64,000 nt of DNA from assembly GCF_932274485.2 (NCBI RefSeq), contig NC_065882.2, positions 74,798,767 through 74,862,766 on the forward strand, given 5' to 3'. Below the pieces are notes generated by a model. That model saw nothing but the letters and a program-made list of their open reading frames with translations. It did no database searches and was not told where the DNA came from. Each line of letters starts with the position of its first letter. The stretch's first letter is position 1. Source of the DNA: Patella vulgata (taxonomy: Eukaryota; Mollusca; Gastropoda; Patellidae). The position numbers and the translations under genes are program-made. Below are positions 42,734 to 54,840 of the stretch, piece by piece.

Positions 42734-44000
42734 TACATATAAAAACTACAACGCAGAGTAAAAGAATTGAGACGAAATCTAATTCGATATAGAATTTAAC
42801 TTTTTACATGCTTTTCTTTTTTTTTCAATTAGGTGACAAAAATAATTGTCCAACAAAGTGTGCTACTGACCCCTGTAAAGTATGTACCTATCCCCAGGGT
42901 CATGGTGCCACTTGCAAGTAAATATATTAATAACATTTAATTATTCTGATACCGCACAAGCATGGACATAGACGGAATGGTGATTAAACTAGGATACAGG
43001 GTCGCAGTCAGTGAGGATATCGTCGACCTCATGTCACAAATTTCACAACTTTCACCGATGCCACAGACCCACAGTGCTTTGTTACAAGAGAGCGGCACAA
43101 AGAGGTCAACGGTTGATCGCAATAGAGTGTGCCAGTGATACTATCGTGGGCTTCAAATTACTAGACGACCTGGTGTAGAATTTTATTCCCTGTACTATGG
43201 AAGCGTATAGGGGTCAATAGCCCGCTAAATACCGCAATATTCAGTTGGTAATATGTATTTTTTAATGGTCGAGAGCGAGACATTAAGTAATATATTGTAA
43301 CAACAAGAGGGCGTTAGGCCCGAGTGTTTTTACAATATATTACGCAATGTCTTAAGCTCGAGACCATTAAACGACTTAAAATACAGACACTCCGCACGTG
43401 CTTCTACAGTGAAATACGTCACGCGAGTCCAATATTTCACTAGTATAAATGTACGATCGGCAAGTTTCCCGTACGATTATTTGAAATAATGGTACGCCAA
43501 CATCAAAGGGGGGCGTCACATCTGTATTTTTAGTCAACATATTGTGATTGTTCTGAAACATACAGTGTCCATCATAACACTCTGCATGACTTAAAACTGT
43601 CAACTGTCATACGCCAAAACAACAAATAAAACCCAATTATATGGACAATTTTATCCAAGAGATATCATAAGGTCTGTCATTGAGTCATCTGGCGTGATTT
43701 CGATTTTCCCCGTTTGTACGTGTCAAGGATTGGGGTCGCTTGGCCAACATCGGGGGTTTTCTCCGGTTCCTCTGGTTTGCTCCCACAGCTAAAGATTCCT
43801 ACGCGTAAGCAAATTATTGAAATAAAATTACACTGTTAGTCCCGAAATGACCTAGTTTGTGTCGAGTGGACGTTAAACCCCATTTCTGTCTTTCTATTTA
43901 TGTTTTCATTATTCTATATGGCCATTACTATCGTTACAGGAAAGGAAAATGTTGTACGGCTGTATGGACAGATGTTGCTGGGCATACACTAACTTGTTAA
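41199..44000 (+). CDS. Gene 4: divergent member of the 8-Cys peptide family, 81 aa
   Basis: Exons: 41199-41250, 42188-42235, 42833-42917 and 43940-44000 (stop TAA 43998). Exon 1 encodes MKVIVLTLLVCAVLAVSG. Exon 2 encodes GAPRKRLLEFLSHLGN with a basic RKR site. Exon 3 encodes DKNNCPTKC, TDPCKVC and GHGATC. Exon 4 encodes KKGKCCTAVWTDVAGHTLTC. It keeps eight cysteines, the intron phases and the AVWTD motif, but the spacing is C-x3-C-x4-C-x2-C-x9-C-x4-CC-x13-C, so the disulfide scaffold may differ. The core is Lys-rich. Intron 1 holds a 20-base minisatellite. AATAAA is at 44026-44031. It is the oldest or fastest-changing copy here. Confidence 0.85.
41576..42105. repeat. 20-bp minisatellite in intron 1 of gene 4
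   Basis: About 25 units of CTATTCACCATCCTGTCCAT type, with ACC/GAC variants. Because 20 is not a multiple of 3, open frames up to 215 codons appear by chance. They are not genes. Confidence 0.9.
42318..42486 (+). mobile_element. SINE-A fragment, intron 2 of gene 4
   Basis: Body and CATTTCATTTCATTTC tail. A SINE-B follows directly. Confidence 0.65.
42503..42735 (+). mobile_element. SINE-B in intron 2 of gene 4, TC/AC tail
   Basis: The core is typical. The tail runs into TC then AC repeats (about 42701-42733). Confidence 0.75.
43261..43371. repeat. Inverted repeat, arms about 40 bp
   Basis: TTTAATGGTCGAGAGCGAG pairs with CTCGAGACCATTAAA and AATATATTGTA with TACAATATATT. The loop is ACAACAAGAGGGCGTTAGGC-like. 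It lies in intron 3 of gene 4. Confidence 0.7.
43665..43890 (+). mobile_element. SINE-B in intron 3 of gene 4
   Basis: Ends about 50 bases before exon 4. Confidence 0.75.
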
Positions 44001-44141
44001 ATCGTAGAAAACTGAAACTAATTGAAATAAATATTAACTCTAGTCTTTGTACTCACATTTGACCACATAATGTCGACACCGAAACCCGCCATTTTCCTTA
44101 ACTTCACTCATGGTCCGTCATTTATATTGTTCACGGCTTCA

Positions 44142-44548
44142 ACATGCATTATGCAAGAGCAAAATTTGCTTATTACAAGTCTTTCTTTAGGCCTGAAATG
44201 TTATCTAAATTATTAATTAGACATTAATTAACTTATCCAGACCATAATAAACTCTCGATGTCAAGGCTAGCCTTCGATGTTGGCTGGATTAGATTCCGAT
44301 ATGCCGCTTAACGGCCATTGATAATTAAATCAAAACAGTGGATAATCGAGACTATGCTGTTTATATTAATGATTTTAGTAATGATGACCGAGACTATGCA
44401 AAAATTTCACCCGCTTCTTTCTCGGCTCATAGTGGATCAATTTGACTGAAATTTTCAGCAAATTACCTTTACACTATCTAGTTTTTAACTATTATAGCGA
44501 GGACTGCCATCTCTTTATCGAATTTCCCATAATGTATCTTTAATCCTC
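44142..44548 (+). mobile_element. MITE family M400, full copy
   Basis: About 400 bases, from GCATTATGCAAGAGC to CCCATAATGTATCTTTAA, with short inverted ends of ATACATTATG type. Internal landmarks are GGCCTGAAATGTTATC and GATAATCGAGACTATGC. Related copies lie at 5174, 47866, 49295 and 60276. Confidence 0.6.
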
Positions 44549-44840
44549 GATATACAAATTCTCGACTTGGATTGATCAGTCTGAATAAAAAGATGCCCTT
44601 CAAAAGATTTCAGCGAAACTTAAAGATGGAACAGAATGGGTTTCCTCTGATAGTAAATATCGTCAGGAGTGGTTGCCAAATGTTGACAGGTTTTCAGTTC
44701 ACCACATCTTTGTAAATACCGAACATACCAAAAAAGACCGGGGGTCGAAGATACCTATTAAAGGACAATATTGGTGCCAGTCATTATCACATAATGTGAT
44801 AGAACTGGTTAAACACGTTCCAAATATTATTTTATCACAG

Positions 44841-45315
44841 TGACGAACGAAAAGGGAAAACACGAGTTATCCCTCTATATAACTGACTGAAGTGACGAGT
44901 GATAACAGATACACGGGCGAATTTCTGCTTACTAATAATTCCTTCGAAGACTAAAAGTTGTAGTGTGAGACTGTGAAAGAATATCCGACAATTCATATAA
45001 AAAATTGACTGTCACTAGATAAGAGAACATGAAAGACAAACAGAAAAAGTCCGTCCATTACCATATTTTTATAAGTATAGAATGAATAAACACAAGGGAA
45101 TGTACGGACTATTTCTTTTTTCCCGTGTTCTCTTATCTAATGTCATTCAATTACTTATTTTGAATTGTCAGATATCCTCTTACAGTTTCATATAACAACT
45201 TTTGGTCTTCGAAGGAATTATTAGTGAGCAGAAATTCGCTCATGTATCTGTTACCACTCGTCATTTCAGTCAGTTATATAGAGGGATAACTCGTGTTTTA
45301 CTTTTGCTTTCGTCA
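44841..45315. repeat. Long inverted repeat (foldback), arms about 210 bp, loop about 50 bp
   Basis: The left arm 44841-45052 (TGACGAACGAAAAGG onward) pairs with 45104-45315. Long matched blocks include GAGTTATCCCTCTATATAAC and TAATAATTCCTTCGAAGAC. RNA across it would form a long imperfect hairpin. No coding capacity. Confidence 0.8.
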
Positions 45316-45539
45316 CTTCCGATTGTTGAAAGATGTAATCATTGATTAGCTGACCAAAACAGAGAATGTGTTTATCACTGATTAGCTAACACATTAAATT
45401 AATAGGGTGTATCGTCTCACTGTCCTATTGATGTACACCAATTTTTTGGTATGTGTGGGGTTGGGGGTAATGTGGTCCCCCACATTTAAAAAAAAGTCTG
45501 TTAGAAACTCTAGTCTTTTGTGAAATATAGGGGTTTGGT

Positions 45540-45740
45540 GACCCAATAGCTTACCAGGTGCGTTTTAAATCGTGGCGTGGTTTCGATTCCCTGTCTCCGC
45601 TTGCTTCCCACTACTAAAGATACGTACGCGCAAGCAAATTATGGAAATAAATTCAACTGTTTGTTAGTCCCGACATGAGCTAGTTTGTTTCGAGTAGACG
45701 TTAACCCCTCCCCCCCACCCACTCACTCTATCTCTCTCCC
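45540..45740 (+). mobile_element. SINE-B, diverged
   Basis: Lacks most of the GGGTTTTCTCC core but keeps head, CGCAAGCAAATTAT and tail. Confidence 0.65.
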
Positions 45741-47865
45741 TTACTCTCAATAACACATTCTCGGTAAAGGGGAGATGACTTAACAACGATAAGATGCGAA
45801 ACGATAATTAATATAAATATTTTTTTATATCTCCTTTAACCGATGATTCAGACAAAATTTAAAAACGAAATCTAGCACGTTAACGAGACAATAGTTGATG
45901 AGGGCGTATACAAATAACGATCAGGCGGATTGAGAGAAAATCTATAGTTCAACCGTTCATTAAAAAACTGAACTTAAAGTTGACGAACAAAGATATTAGA
46001 AATGACCTAAATAACCGTTCATAATCCTTTCTTATACCAATCCACATGTTTTCTCAATATCCTACAATCATTTTTCATTTCAAAACTGTTTTTTGATTGA
46101 CGTCTTTTTTACATTTATAGATTTTTATTTCTAGAAATCATAAAAAAACAATGAACACGAATATAATATAGTGTTTCACTGGAAGGGCGTAATTGAACCA
46201 TATTGATTCTCGGGTCGTGTTTGTTTACTGCTCATTGATACGGTTCTGATCTCTAATGTTCTGGGGTCAGTTAAAGTAGCCGAGGTTAACGTGATTGATT
46301 GCATATAGAGCAAAGGAACTTTATTTCATGCATTTTATATATCTATTTTCCACACAATTCCTCGAAATCCATCGTCTTCCGTTGAAAGATATATTCCGTC
46401 CGTGATATTCATGCCATAGATCAGGCCTCTAGCTCACAAGAATTTACTCAAAATCATCTGCCTTATTTTAACTAAAATAGGGCCTTTTATAAAACCTTTG
46501 TTGTTTTAATGTATCAAATCGACGAATAAGAAATTATGTGAAATGTTTTGTGTTTTTGGATCAAAGATATTTCTCATAAACAGTGAATGAAAGTTGAGTA
46601 AATTCTTAACTAACTAATGTTTTGTAAACTCGGGACCTGATCTTAAACTTAATTTATTCTAACAAGATCGTTTTTTCTAATACATTTTTAACACTTGACC
46701 AAAGAAACAAGGATATTCTAATTTGATACCTAGCACTGTCAGAAGTTATCAGACACGATGAAGTGATCAAATACATCACGCATCGATCTACAGTAATGTC
46801 ATTAGAAACCGAACAAAAATAACAATGGTTGCTACTTTAAAACTGGTTTTCTTTTTACCAGAAATACAATTATTAATTTCATTGACCAATTCAACCTACT
46901 TTCGCCTTACTGTATATTTTTTAATAGATTGTAATAATATAACAGTGCCGGTTTTCAGAGAAAGAACTATTTCAAATAACGCGAGTGATTGATTGTTTGT
47001 GATTTAAAATTGATAAATATATCACTGCCTTGTGTTTCTAGTAGCCATATTTATTCAAAAGTAAAGATAAATGTCACTAGATTATTGTCAATATGTGTGT
47101 CTTGGTAGTTATTGGGGTTATTGACTGGGTTACATGTTTAGTTCATGCAACGCTGGTAAAAACAAAAAGGAAGCGTCAGTCCATCTTGTTGTAGACAAAA
47201 CCCATTGCTGCATTGATTTGCACGTTACAAAGAACTTGCAAGCTGTGCAAAATATATTTGTCATCATAGTACACCACTACGTTTTCAATTGCCGGCTTGG
47301 TGCAGTAAAGTAGGAACGGAGACTCGTTTATATTTACGATGATGACAGTTATATTCAATGGTAGAACAAGCAAAGATCCCTAGGCGGTGGCAAAGCATCG
47401 CATCACAATAAACAATAAGCATGAGTTAATTACAAGAGAGAGGGGGGGTGGAGAGAGGGGGTATAAAACACGTATTTTCTTCTGTCAAACCTGACACAAT
47501 GTTATCTCCATTGAGATACGCAGTAGCAGTTACCCCCCCCCCCCTCTGTGGCTCGCGTTTAAATAAACTATACATTTTCGACAATCTCTTAATCCGTGCT
47601 TGTTCGAGTTACACACAAAAGTATAGCGCAGTAAAACACTGTATCATATCGACATTTTTTATTAGTCGACAAGTGAACGTAGCCGACCAATGAAATCAGT
47701 CACCTGTAATTATTATCTGTTGTAGCAATGACTAATGAACTGAAGAAACTATTTGTAAATCAGGATGTTAAGAATATATCTTCAAAAGAAATGTTTTTAA
47801 ATATTGTAATACTCTTGCTAATTGTCTTTTAAACATGTTAAAACGAAGGAGACGGTTAATCAAAC
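45741..47865. other. Gene-free stretch
   Basis: Contains the inverted partner of 40745-40820 and a G-rich run near 47440-47460. A 65-codon minus-strand frame (47176-47373) has no recognised motif. Confidence 0.4.
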
Positions 47866-48818
47866 ATTATGCAAGAGCTAAATCTGATTATTGCAAGTCT
47901 TTATTTAGGCTTCAGATGTCATAGAAATTATAAATTAGATCTTTATTTACACAACAAGCACATAATCAACTTTGTAGACCCACGGATGGCTTGGATTCGG
48001 CTTGGATTTAAACAGGATTTCGTTGATTGATTAAATTTTTAAATGGCTTCGTAAGCGGAGATTAACCGTTACGTTGACGTCATACTCCCGGAAATAGTTT
48101 TAGATCGAGGCTAAATGATAGATTGTACGAAGCGAGGCCGCTGTTGAGCGAGGCCGCATGTCAGTCAATTTGATTGAAAGTTCGATATATACGGCCTTGA
48201 TATTATGTTTAGTTGTGGTTAAAATGAGAGTTTGGATGTCGGTATTATAGGCTACGCTCTTTTGTCACTTGCGTTTACAGAAAAATTATAGAAATTTATA
48301 AACATCGCAGCTAACATCACCCCAGTTGAATTGCAGCTCCATTGGATCACTGTTCGGGAGTTACGCAGGCCTACCAGTTACAGTACAAGAGTACACGCAG
48401 GCTAACAATAAGTCGGCTATAATTATGCCTCATTGATTTGGTCCATTCATTTCAAACTTTCGCTTCTTATCTATATATTAAAAGTCTTATTTTTAATTTG
48501 TAGTAAAAATAAATGTGATACGAATTGAATTGCAACCCCGTCTCAAACCACCGCCATTGAAAACGTTACTTGATAATCGAGATTATGTAGGTGGAGTTAA
48601 CGCCTGTCAATCAAACGTTCGTCCATTCTCGGAGACGGTGAACAGAGAGTTGACTCCTATTTCTAGTCAAAAATTACAACAGTGATAACTTTGTTCAGAA
48701 TAAAGTAATTTGACTGAAATTTTCAATATATTCTTCTTTCATCATCTATTTTTGATCTGTTATAGCAAGAATGGCCAACTCTCTATTAAAATCTCCCATA
48801 ATGTATCTTTAATCTAAA
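47866..48818 (+). mobile_element. M400-related element, longer form (about 950 bp)
   Basis: The left 150 and right 110 bases match M400, but the middle is longer and mostly unrelated. This may be a fuller relative or an M400 copy with an insertion. No long open frame in the middle. Confidence 0.45.
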
Positions 48819-49294
48819 TGTATTTTATTACTTTATTAATTATATTTAATTATTTAGTATTTTTAATGATTTGATTTTAGAACAAAGTGTCCCGTAAGTC
48901 GGTATGGGCTGGACACTGCTATTATTGTATGCATTGTGTGACACTATAATAAACAAATTACTTACTTACTGATTTATTACTTCATTGTTTTTGTGCGTAT
49001 CGGGTGGACGAGGAACCCAAGGCTCGAGTTTCAAATCAATAAATCCGTTTACTTCCTGTGTTATTACACGATCGTCTTCAAGGTCACGTCTCATCAATAC
49101 ACATAATGAGCATACGTTTTTCACACATTAATTGTCAATGACATCAACCGCGGATCAGGCTAATCTTGCATTTACTGTTAACGTGGCTCTGAGGGATTTA
49201 GACGAATTAGTGAGAGCTAATTTTCGAAAGATCACGACGAGGTATATCAACCCTTTGTGAGTTGTAAGGATAATGGATGATATAAATTGTGACT

Positions 49295-49525
49295 GATTTA
49301 AAGATACATTATGGGAGATAAGCTAAAGGGATGGCAGTTCTCACTATGATAGTTAAAAACTAGATAGTGTAAAGGTAATTTGCTGAAAATTTCAGTCAAA
49401 TTGATCCACTATGAGCCGAGATCGAAGCGGGTGAAATTTTCGCATAGTCTCGGTCATCATTACTTAAATCATTAATATAAACAGCATAGTCTCGATTATC
49501 CATTGTTTTGATTTAATTATCTTAC
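49295..49525 (-). mobile_element. M400 fragment
   Basis: The right half of M400 in reverse (TTTAAAGATACATTATGGG onward), ending at TTTGATTTAATTATC. Confidence 0.55.
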
Positions 49526-49700
49526 CAAATGATTGACGCTCGGCACCAAGGTAAAAGACACGTTCGTTTAAAATAGTTGCCTATATCAAATGCATCCTTT
49601 ATATAAAATAATATTCTGAGTACAAAAATGTAAAAGCCCTAAAGCTATATTTATCTTAACTTGACCCGACTTCAGTTTTCTTCAAGTATAAATTGATAGA

Positions 49701-49772
49701 AATGAAATGAAATGGTGTTCAATTTCCTACTTCTCTGCACCAACTAGCTAGGCTAATGAAGACGGATATACA
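49701..49772 (-). mobile_element. SINE-A tail fragment
   Basis: ATGAAATGAAATGG to CTAATGAAGACGG. Confidence 0.55.
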
Positions 49773-50652
49773 TGTATATATAAATTGAAGGACTGCAATC
49801 TTTTCAGTAATCTGCCCGAGAGTGTTGGCCATATATTGGTCTAATTTTTTATTGTCTTTTACTGTGACTTCAAAGCCCTAAGCCTCGAACCCAATTAGAA
49901 TTCCATTTTGATATAATCGCTTGATATGTGCATCAAGTCTATTCCACAAAACTGCGCAAAATATCTGAAAAATGCTATCTTCATATTTGGCTTAAATTGT
50001 ATGGCACTGGCATATGTGGGTGATGAAAGGAGAAAGTTTCTTGAAGATGAATTCTGTGGGCCACGAGTGTGGATTATAGCTTAGTCTATAGGGGATTTTA
50101 AATTAGTGAATGTTTTTATATTTGTCATGATGGCGGGTGGTATTAATGTCAATCTGCAACGTCGATTATCTCGTCGGTATAATGATGACGATTTATTTCT
50201 TCAGAAAATAGCTAAGAACTAAATTTACCTTCCATTTGCTCCTTTTTTTATTCCAGGAATGCATTGATTGTTTTTAGATTTCTAAACAAAAAATGGTTTG
50301 GCTTCTTTGATGTTAGGATTTAAGTTTGAAGTTTTTCAGTGGCTATCATCCTTAATCCACGCATTTCAGGTTATTCTTCCGTTAAAGATGTTTAATCAAT
50401 ACAAAAGCTAGAGAGTTCATTAAACCTGGATGAAAATGGCTTTCAATGTCATTATTACTAACACCAGGGCATGTCGCAAAGATGAGCTTCGAACTTAATT
50501 CGCCATTAAACTTCTAGCACATTTTCTTTTTGATAGTGTTTAACAAAATTTGACCACCCTACTCGGCCGTTGTTGTGACGAAGGGAATTGGCAGAAAAGA
50601 GCTGTATTGTTTTTAGCGTATATGGTTATCTCAACGTGTGATCATTAGGTCA
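49773..50652. other. Gene-free stretch
   Basis: No gene or repeat recognised. Confidence 0.4.
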
Positions 50653-50870
50653 AAACTTTCTAGAGCCGGAGTGACTCAATGAGTAAGACGCGGGCCCACT
50701 AACCTGGAGGTCCCGGGTTCCTTTGTTTTTCCCTCGTGGTTTCATTTTGCCAGCGGTATACGACGCAGGGCCTAACAAGAGACAACGTATAGTCGTTGAG
50801 TGGTACAAAAAAAACGAGTTCTCGTATACACTTTTGAGTCCCGTAAAGAACCGTTCTGGGTTATTTTAAA
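50653..50870 (+). mobile_element. SINE-C, third tRNA-derived SINE type
   Basis: Head TGACTCAATGAGTAAGACGC with B-box-like GGTCCCGGGTTCC. The body contains GACAACGTATAGTCG. A short related piece may lie at 10200-10280. Confidence 0.5.
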
Positions 50871-50981
50871 AATTCCTTAATGACTTTGTTAACATTTACA
50901 AAAACTTCAATAAAAATAAAAGAATAATTCATATCATCTAACTCCAAAATTTGAAACTGTAAAATGGCATATAATATTATA

Positions 50982-51262
50982 AAGAGAGAGAGAGAGAAAT
51001 GGGGTTTAACGTCCACTCGACACAAACTAGGTCATTTCGGGACTAACATATGGTTTAATTTTATTTCAATAATTCGCTTGCGCATAGGGGTCTTTAGCAG
51101 TGGGAGGAAACCGGAGGACCCGGAGAAAACCCATGAGGTTGGACAGGCGACCCTACTCCTTGTCACGTACAACCGGGGATTCGAAACCACGCCAGTCGAC
51201 TCAATGACAGACTTTATGATACAGCGCGCGCACGCTAACCGTTCAGCCACCCCCCCCCCCCA
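50982..51262 (-). mobile_element. SINE-B, near consensus
   Basis: One of the least diverged copies, with GA run, full core and head ending in a C run. Confidence 0.8.
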
Positions 51263-52009
51263 TATAATATTATAAACAAACAAACGAAATTTAAAAGTAA
51301 AAATATGAACAAGGTGTATGAGTCAAACTTATGTGCAGTAAATATTCGCATGGCTACTGCTATCATTGACAGGGATGACCAAACCATATCACAGAGTATT
51401 AGGAAAGTCTTCTAAAAGATGACTGCCTTCAACAAATGACGTCATATCACGCGGCGTCAATCATTGGCTCAATGGCGCGTTCATTGTTTACATAAGAGTT
51501 ACAGATTCGAGCAGAATGGCGCCTTTTACTCATTTTAATACCCATTTACACTAAAATAGGAAATAATTTTTACCTACTTCAAACGTCTTTATTTGTTTTC
51601 TAATACATAACAAAATGTTTTAGAATTTAATTTGTCGCAGGAAAAAAGTTAATATTTATGGCTTATTAAGTCGCATCGATATCATCCTTATCAGTGATTG
51701 TCGCCGCCTAGCGAATATTCACTGCTGATGACATCGGGGCGAGTGCATAAGGAAAAAAATTATAAGGTTATTTGAAGTATATGTGAATATGAACTATGTC
51801 ATATTTAGTGTGCGCGTGTACATAAATTGGTACAAGGTGACAATTGACCAGTTTGTATTACTACATCCAATGTAAACAAAGCATGCATGTGACGATGGTT
51901 TTTAACAGTTTATTCGGTTTTGTTACACTTTCAAAAATGCATTTTTTTCCATCAAAATGAGCTGTTCACGAGTACTTGAATTAAATAACAAGTACAGGCA
52001 ACATTAGTT
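51263..52009. other. Gene-free stretch
   Basis: No gene or repeat recognised. Confidence 0.4.
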
Positions 52010-52272
52010 GGATGGTCGAATGGTTAGCGCTTGCGCGTTGTGTCATAAGGTCTGTCATTGAGTCAACTGGCGTGGTTTCGATTCCCTGGTTGTACGTGAC
52101 GAGGAGTAGGGTTGCCTGTCTAACCTCATGTGTTTTTTCCGGGTCCTCCGGTTTCCTTCCACTGCTAAAGACCCCTACGCACAAGCGAATTATTGAAATA
52201 AAATTGAACCATGTGTTAGTCCCGAAATGACCTAGTTTGTAACGAGTGGACGTTAAACACCATTTCTCTCTC
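52010..52272 (+). mobile_element. SINE-B, near consensus
   Basis: Starts TGGTCGAATGGTTAGCGC, ends in a TC tail. Confidence 0.8.
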
Positions 52273-52483
52273 TTTTTCACAGTATTCCTGTGGCTTTATC
52301 CATCAGTTTTCGGTCTTTTGCGCCCACAAAATGTGTAAACTTAACGGTTATCAGTTTCAAGATGATCTGTATTTACAGCTATTTCATTTTAATATTTCAC
52401 TGTAGGCCTAAGCCTATAAAGAAAAAAGAAAAAAGAAAAGAGAAAGAAAGGAGAGGGGGGGGAAAGAAAGAAGAAAGGAAGAA

Positions 52484-52514
52484 GAGGACAGGACACAGGC
52501 TGTGTCCTGTCCTC
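52484..52514. repeat. Perfect 15-bp hairpin with 1-nt loop
   Basis: GAGGACAGGACACAG and its complement are separated by one G, after a long purine run (about 52417-52490). Pairing extends a few bases further with GGAA/TTCC. Confidence 0.85.
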
Positions 52515-52659
52515 TCCTTCCTTATTTCCTAATGATAGTGCTCTTAGGTCATTCTGTTATCTAATTGTATCAGGAAATCAAAGATTTGCCTTCTGCTTTG
52601 GTCTGAAATGCTTGGAAAATGGGTTTGCGGTTGTCAATTTTCAAAATTTTCCCCAGACC

Positions 52660-52765
52660 CTCCTCGGACGTTCGCGCGCCTTTGGCGCGCTCGTGACGGG
52701 TACCTTAGTGTGGGCCTGGGTCAATGACCTGACAGATGGGCCTTCGGCCCACCAGTCCGGCACTG
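52660..52765. repeat. Two GC-rich hairpins
   Basis: GCGCGCCTTTGGCGCGC and TGGGCCTTCGGCCCA, GC-rich in an AT-rich setting, probably parts of a non-autonomous repeat. Confidence 0.55.
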
Positions 52766-53267
52766 TCTTTATTTATAAATGTATATATAACTCCATATGC
52801 TCCCAGATACATCTAGCCATCTCCTGATAATTCGATTAAGAATCTAACATAAATAACTCCGTTGCCGTGGGACGAAAATAAAATACATTGCTGGCAATTA
52901 AGAGTGGTTGATTGTAAATAATCATGTGACGCAGATGTTCTAATTCTATAGCCTTCCCATCTTTATGACCAGGGTACTCTCATATTTATTACCAGATGAT
53001 GACAGAATAAACTAAACTGAGACGCAGTAAAAACCCGCCACCGATTCCACTGTAAGTACTGACGTGATTTTTTTGCATGGTTGTAATATGGACATTCACT
53101 GACAACAGTAAATCAAAAACAACGAAAGGAGGTCCTTAAAAAGGAGTAAAAAGACGTTAAAGTTTTTGTCCAGTTCTAGCAGCAACACGCCATGCGAGGT
53201 CATCGCATGGAGGAGGAAAGCCACCGAGTTATCGTTTCAGTACTTCTCTTGAGTCTCAATATATATG

Positions 53268-53415
53268 GGCTTTTTCCCCGCCCTCCGGTTTCCGTTCACT
53301 GCTAAAGACCCTTACGCACAGCAAATTATTGAAATAAAATTAAACCATATGTTAGTCCCAAAATGACCTAGTTTGTGTCGAGTGGACGTTAAAACCGACT
53401 TCTCTCTCTCTGATT
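53268..53415 (+). mobile_element. SINE-B, 3' half
   Basis: From CCGCCCTCCGGTTTCC to a TC tail. Confidence 0.7.
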
Positions 53416-53534
53416 CCTAAATTAGTTTAATAAGATCTAATCTGTGGACACACCTAAAAATGCGAACACGGCGATAAACCAGAGATTGTCTGATGAATAG
53501 AGTAAGTTTCATCAAAGAAATATGATATGATACG

Positions 53535-53660
53535 TTGATTCCCCACTACTTGTACGTGATACGGACTGGGTTCGCGTGTCCAATCGCGTGGGTTTTCTCC
53601 GGATCCCCCGGTTTCCTCCCACTGCTAAAGATCCCTACGCGCTAGTTTGTGTCGAGTAAA
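53535..53660 (+). mobile_element. SINE-B, partial
   Basis: B-box region and core, internally deleted before the tail. Confidence 0.6.
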
Positions 53661-54191
53661 CGTTACAGGAGAGAATACCAAAACCAGGTACGTTTAAATA
53701 CAAAAGTACAACAACACCATGCGAACTGTTTCAGATCACGAGGTATGTCATAGATTCAACCGTTACCGTCCCCTCTCTCCAAACTACAGGACAGAATGTC
53801 ATCGACAGTAAAAACAGAGTATGTTTAAATATAAAACACCATGCGAACTGTTTCAGATCATGAGGTTTGTCATAGATTCAACCGTACATTAGCTGAAAAT
53901 AAGAATGGAGATTTTTTTAAGGAAGATGAAAAACATGAAACAATTAAAAATAAAACTACATTTAGAAAGATGAAAAATATGAAAAAATAAAATTAAAACA
54001 GTACATTTCAATGTGGACCTCACAACTGTTTGACAACAGAAATGCATTTATAAGTGCAATATTTTAAACAAACATATTTAAATCATTATGAAAATAAAGA
54101 ATCAGAAGCCATATAATGTAGGTTGTTTTGGTTTATGTGGTTCGTGATTGATCAATTTATCATACTTTTCTTTAATTATTTCTGCAACATC
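53661..54191. other. Gene-free stretch with a short duplication
   Basis: ACACCATGCGAACTGTTTCA followed by a GGT(A/T)TGTCATAGATTC word occurs twice (about 53715 and 53827). Confidence 0.5.
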
Positions 54192-54484
54192 TTAAGAGAG
54201 AGAGAGGGAGAGAGAGAGAGAAATGGGGTTTAACGTCCACTTGACACAAACTAGGTCATTTCGGGACTAACATGTGGTTTTATTTTATTTCAAGAATTCG
54301 CTTGCGTGTAGGGGTCTTTAGCAGTGGGAGGAAACCGGAGGACCCGGAGAAAACCCACGAGGTTGGACAGGCGTCCCTACTCCTTGCCACGTACAACCGG
54401 GGATTCGAAACCACGCCAGTTGACTCAATGACAGGCTTTATGATACAGCGCGCGCACGCTAACCATTCAGCCATCCAACCCCCC
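54192..54484 (-). mobile_element. SINE-B, near consensus
   Basis: GA-run tail at 54194-54221, head at 54460-54484. Confidence 0.8.
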
Positions 54485-54604
54485 ATGCAACATCTTAAAC
54501 AAGCTCAGTCATATTTATTCACACTGACCGAAAGTGATAACAATGTGAATGAAAATACTAAAACATGTAGTCTTTCCGAGCAGTATTATTCCTCATGTGA
54601 AATT

Positions 54605-54840
54605 GCCCGACAAGGACAGTTGTCTAGTCGTTCGGATGGGACGAAAAACTGGGGTCCCGTGTTTACATCGGCGTGTACGTAAAAAATTTCTTGGCAGTTG
54701 AAATTCGATATAAGAGAAGGCCATAGTGCCGCTACCCGGGCAAAACTTCCCTCATAGCACACTGTACGGCGTATGCCCGTCTTCACTAGCCCAGTCGGCG
54801 CAGAACAGTAGGAAGTTAAACCCCATTTCATTTCATTTAT
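54605..54840 (+). mobile_element. SINE-A fragment
   Basis: Body from CCCGACAAGGACAG and full tail. Confidence 0.75.

Noticed and set aside
47176-47373. Minus-strand open frame of 65 codons
   Set aside because: Length is expected by chance in AT-rich DNA and no domain is recognisable.
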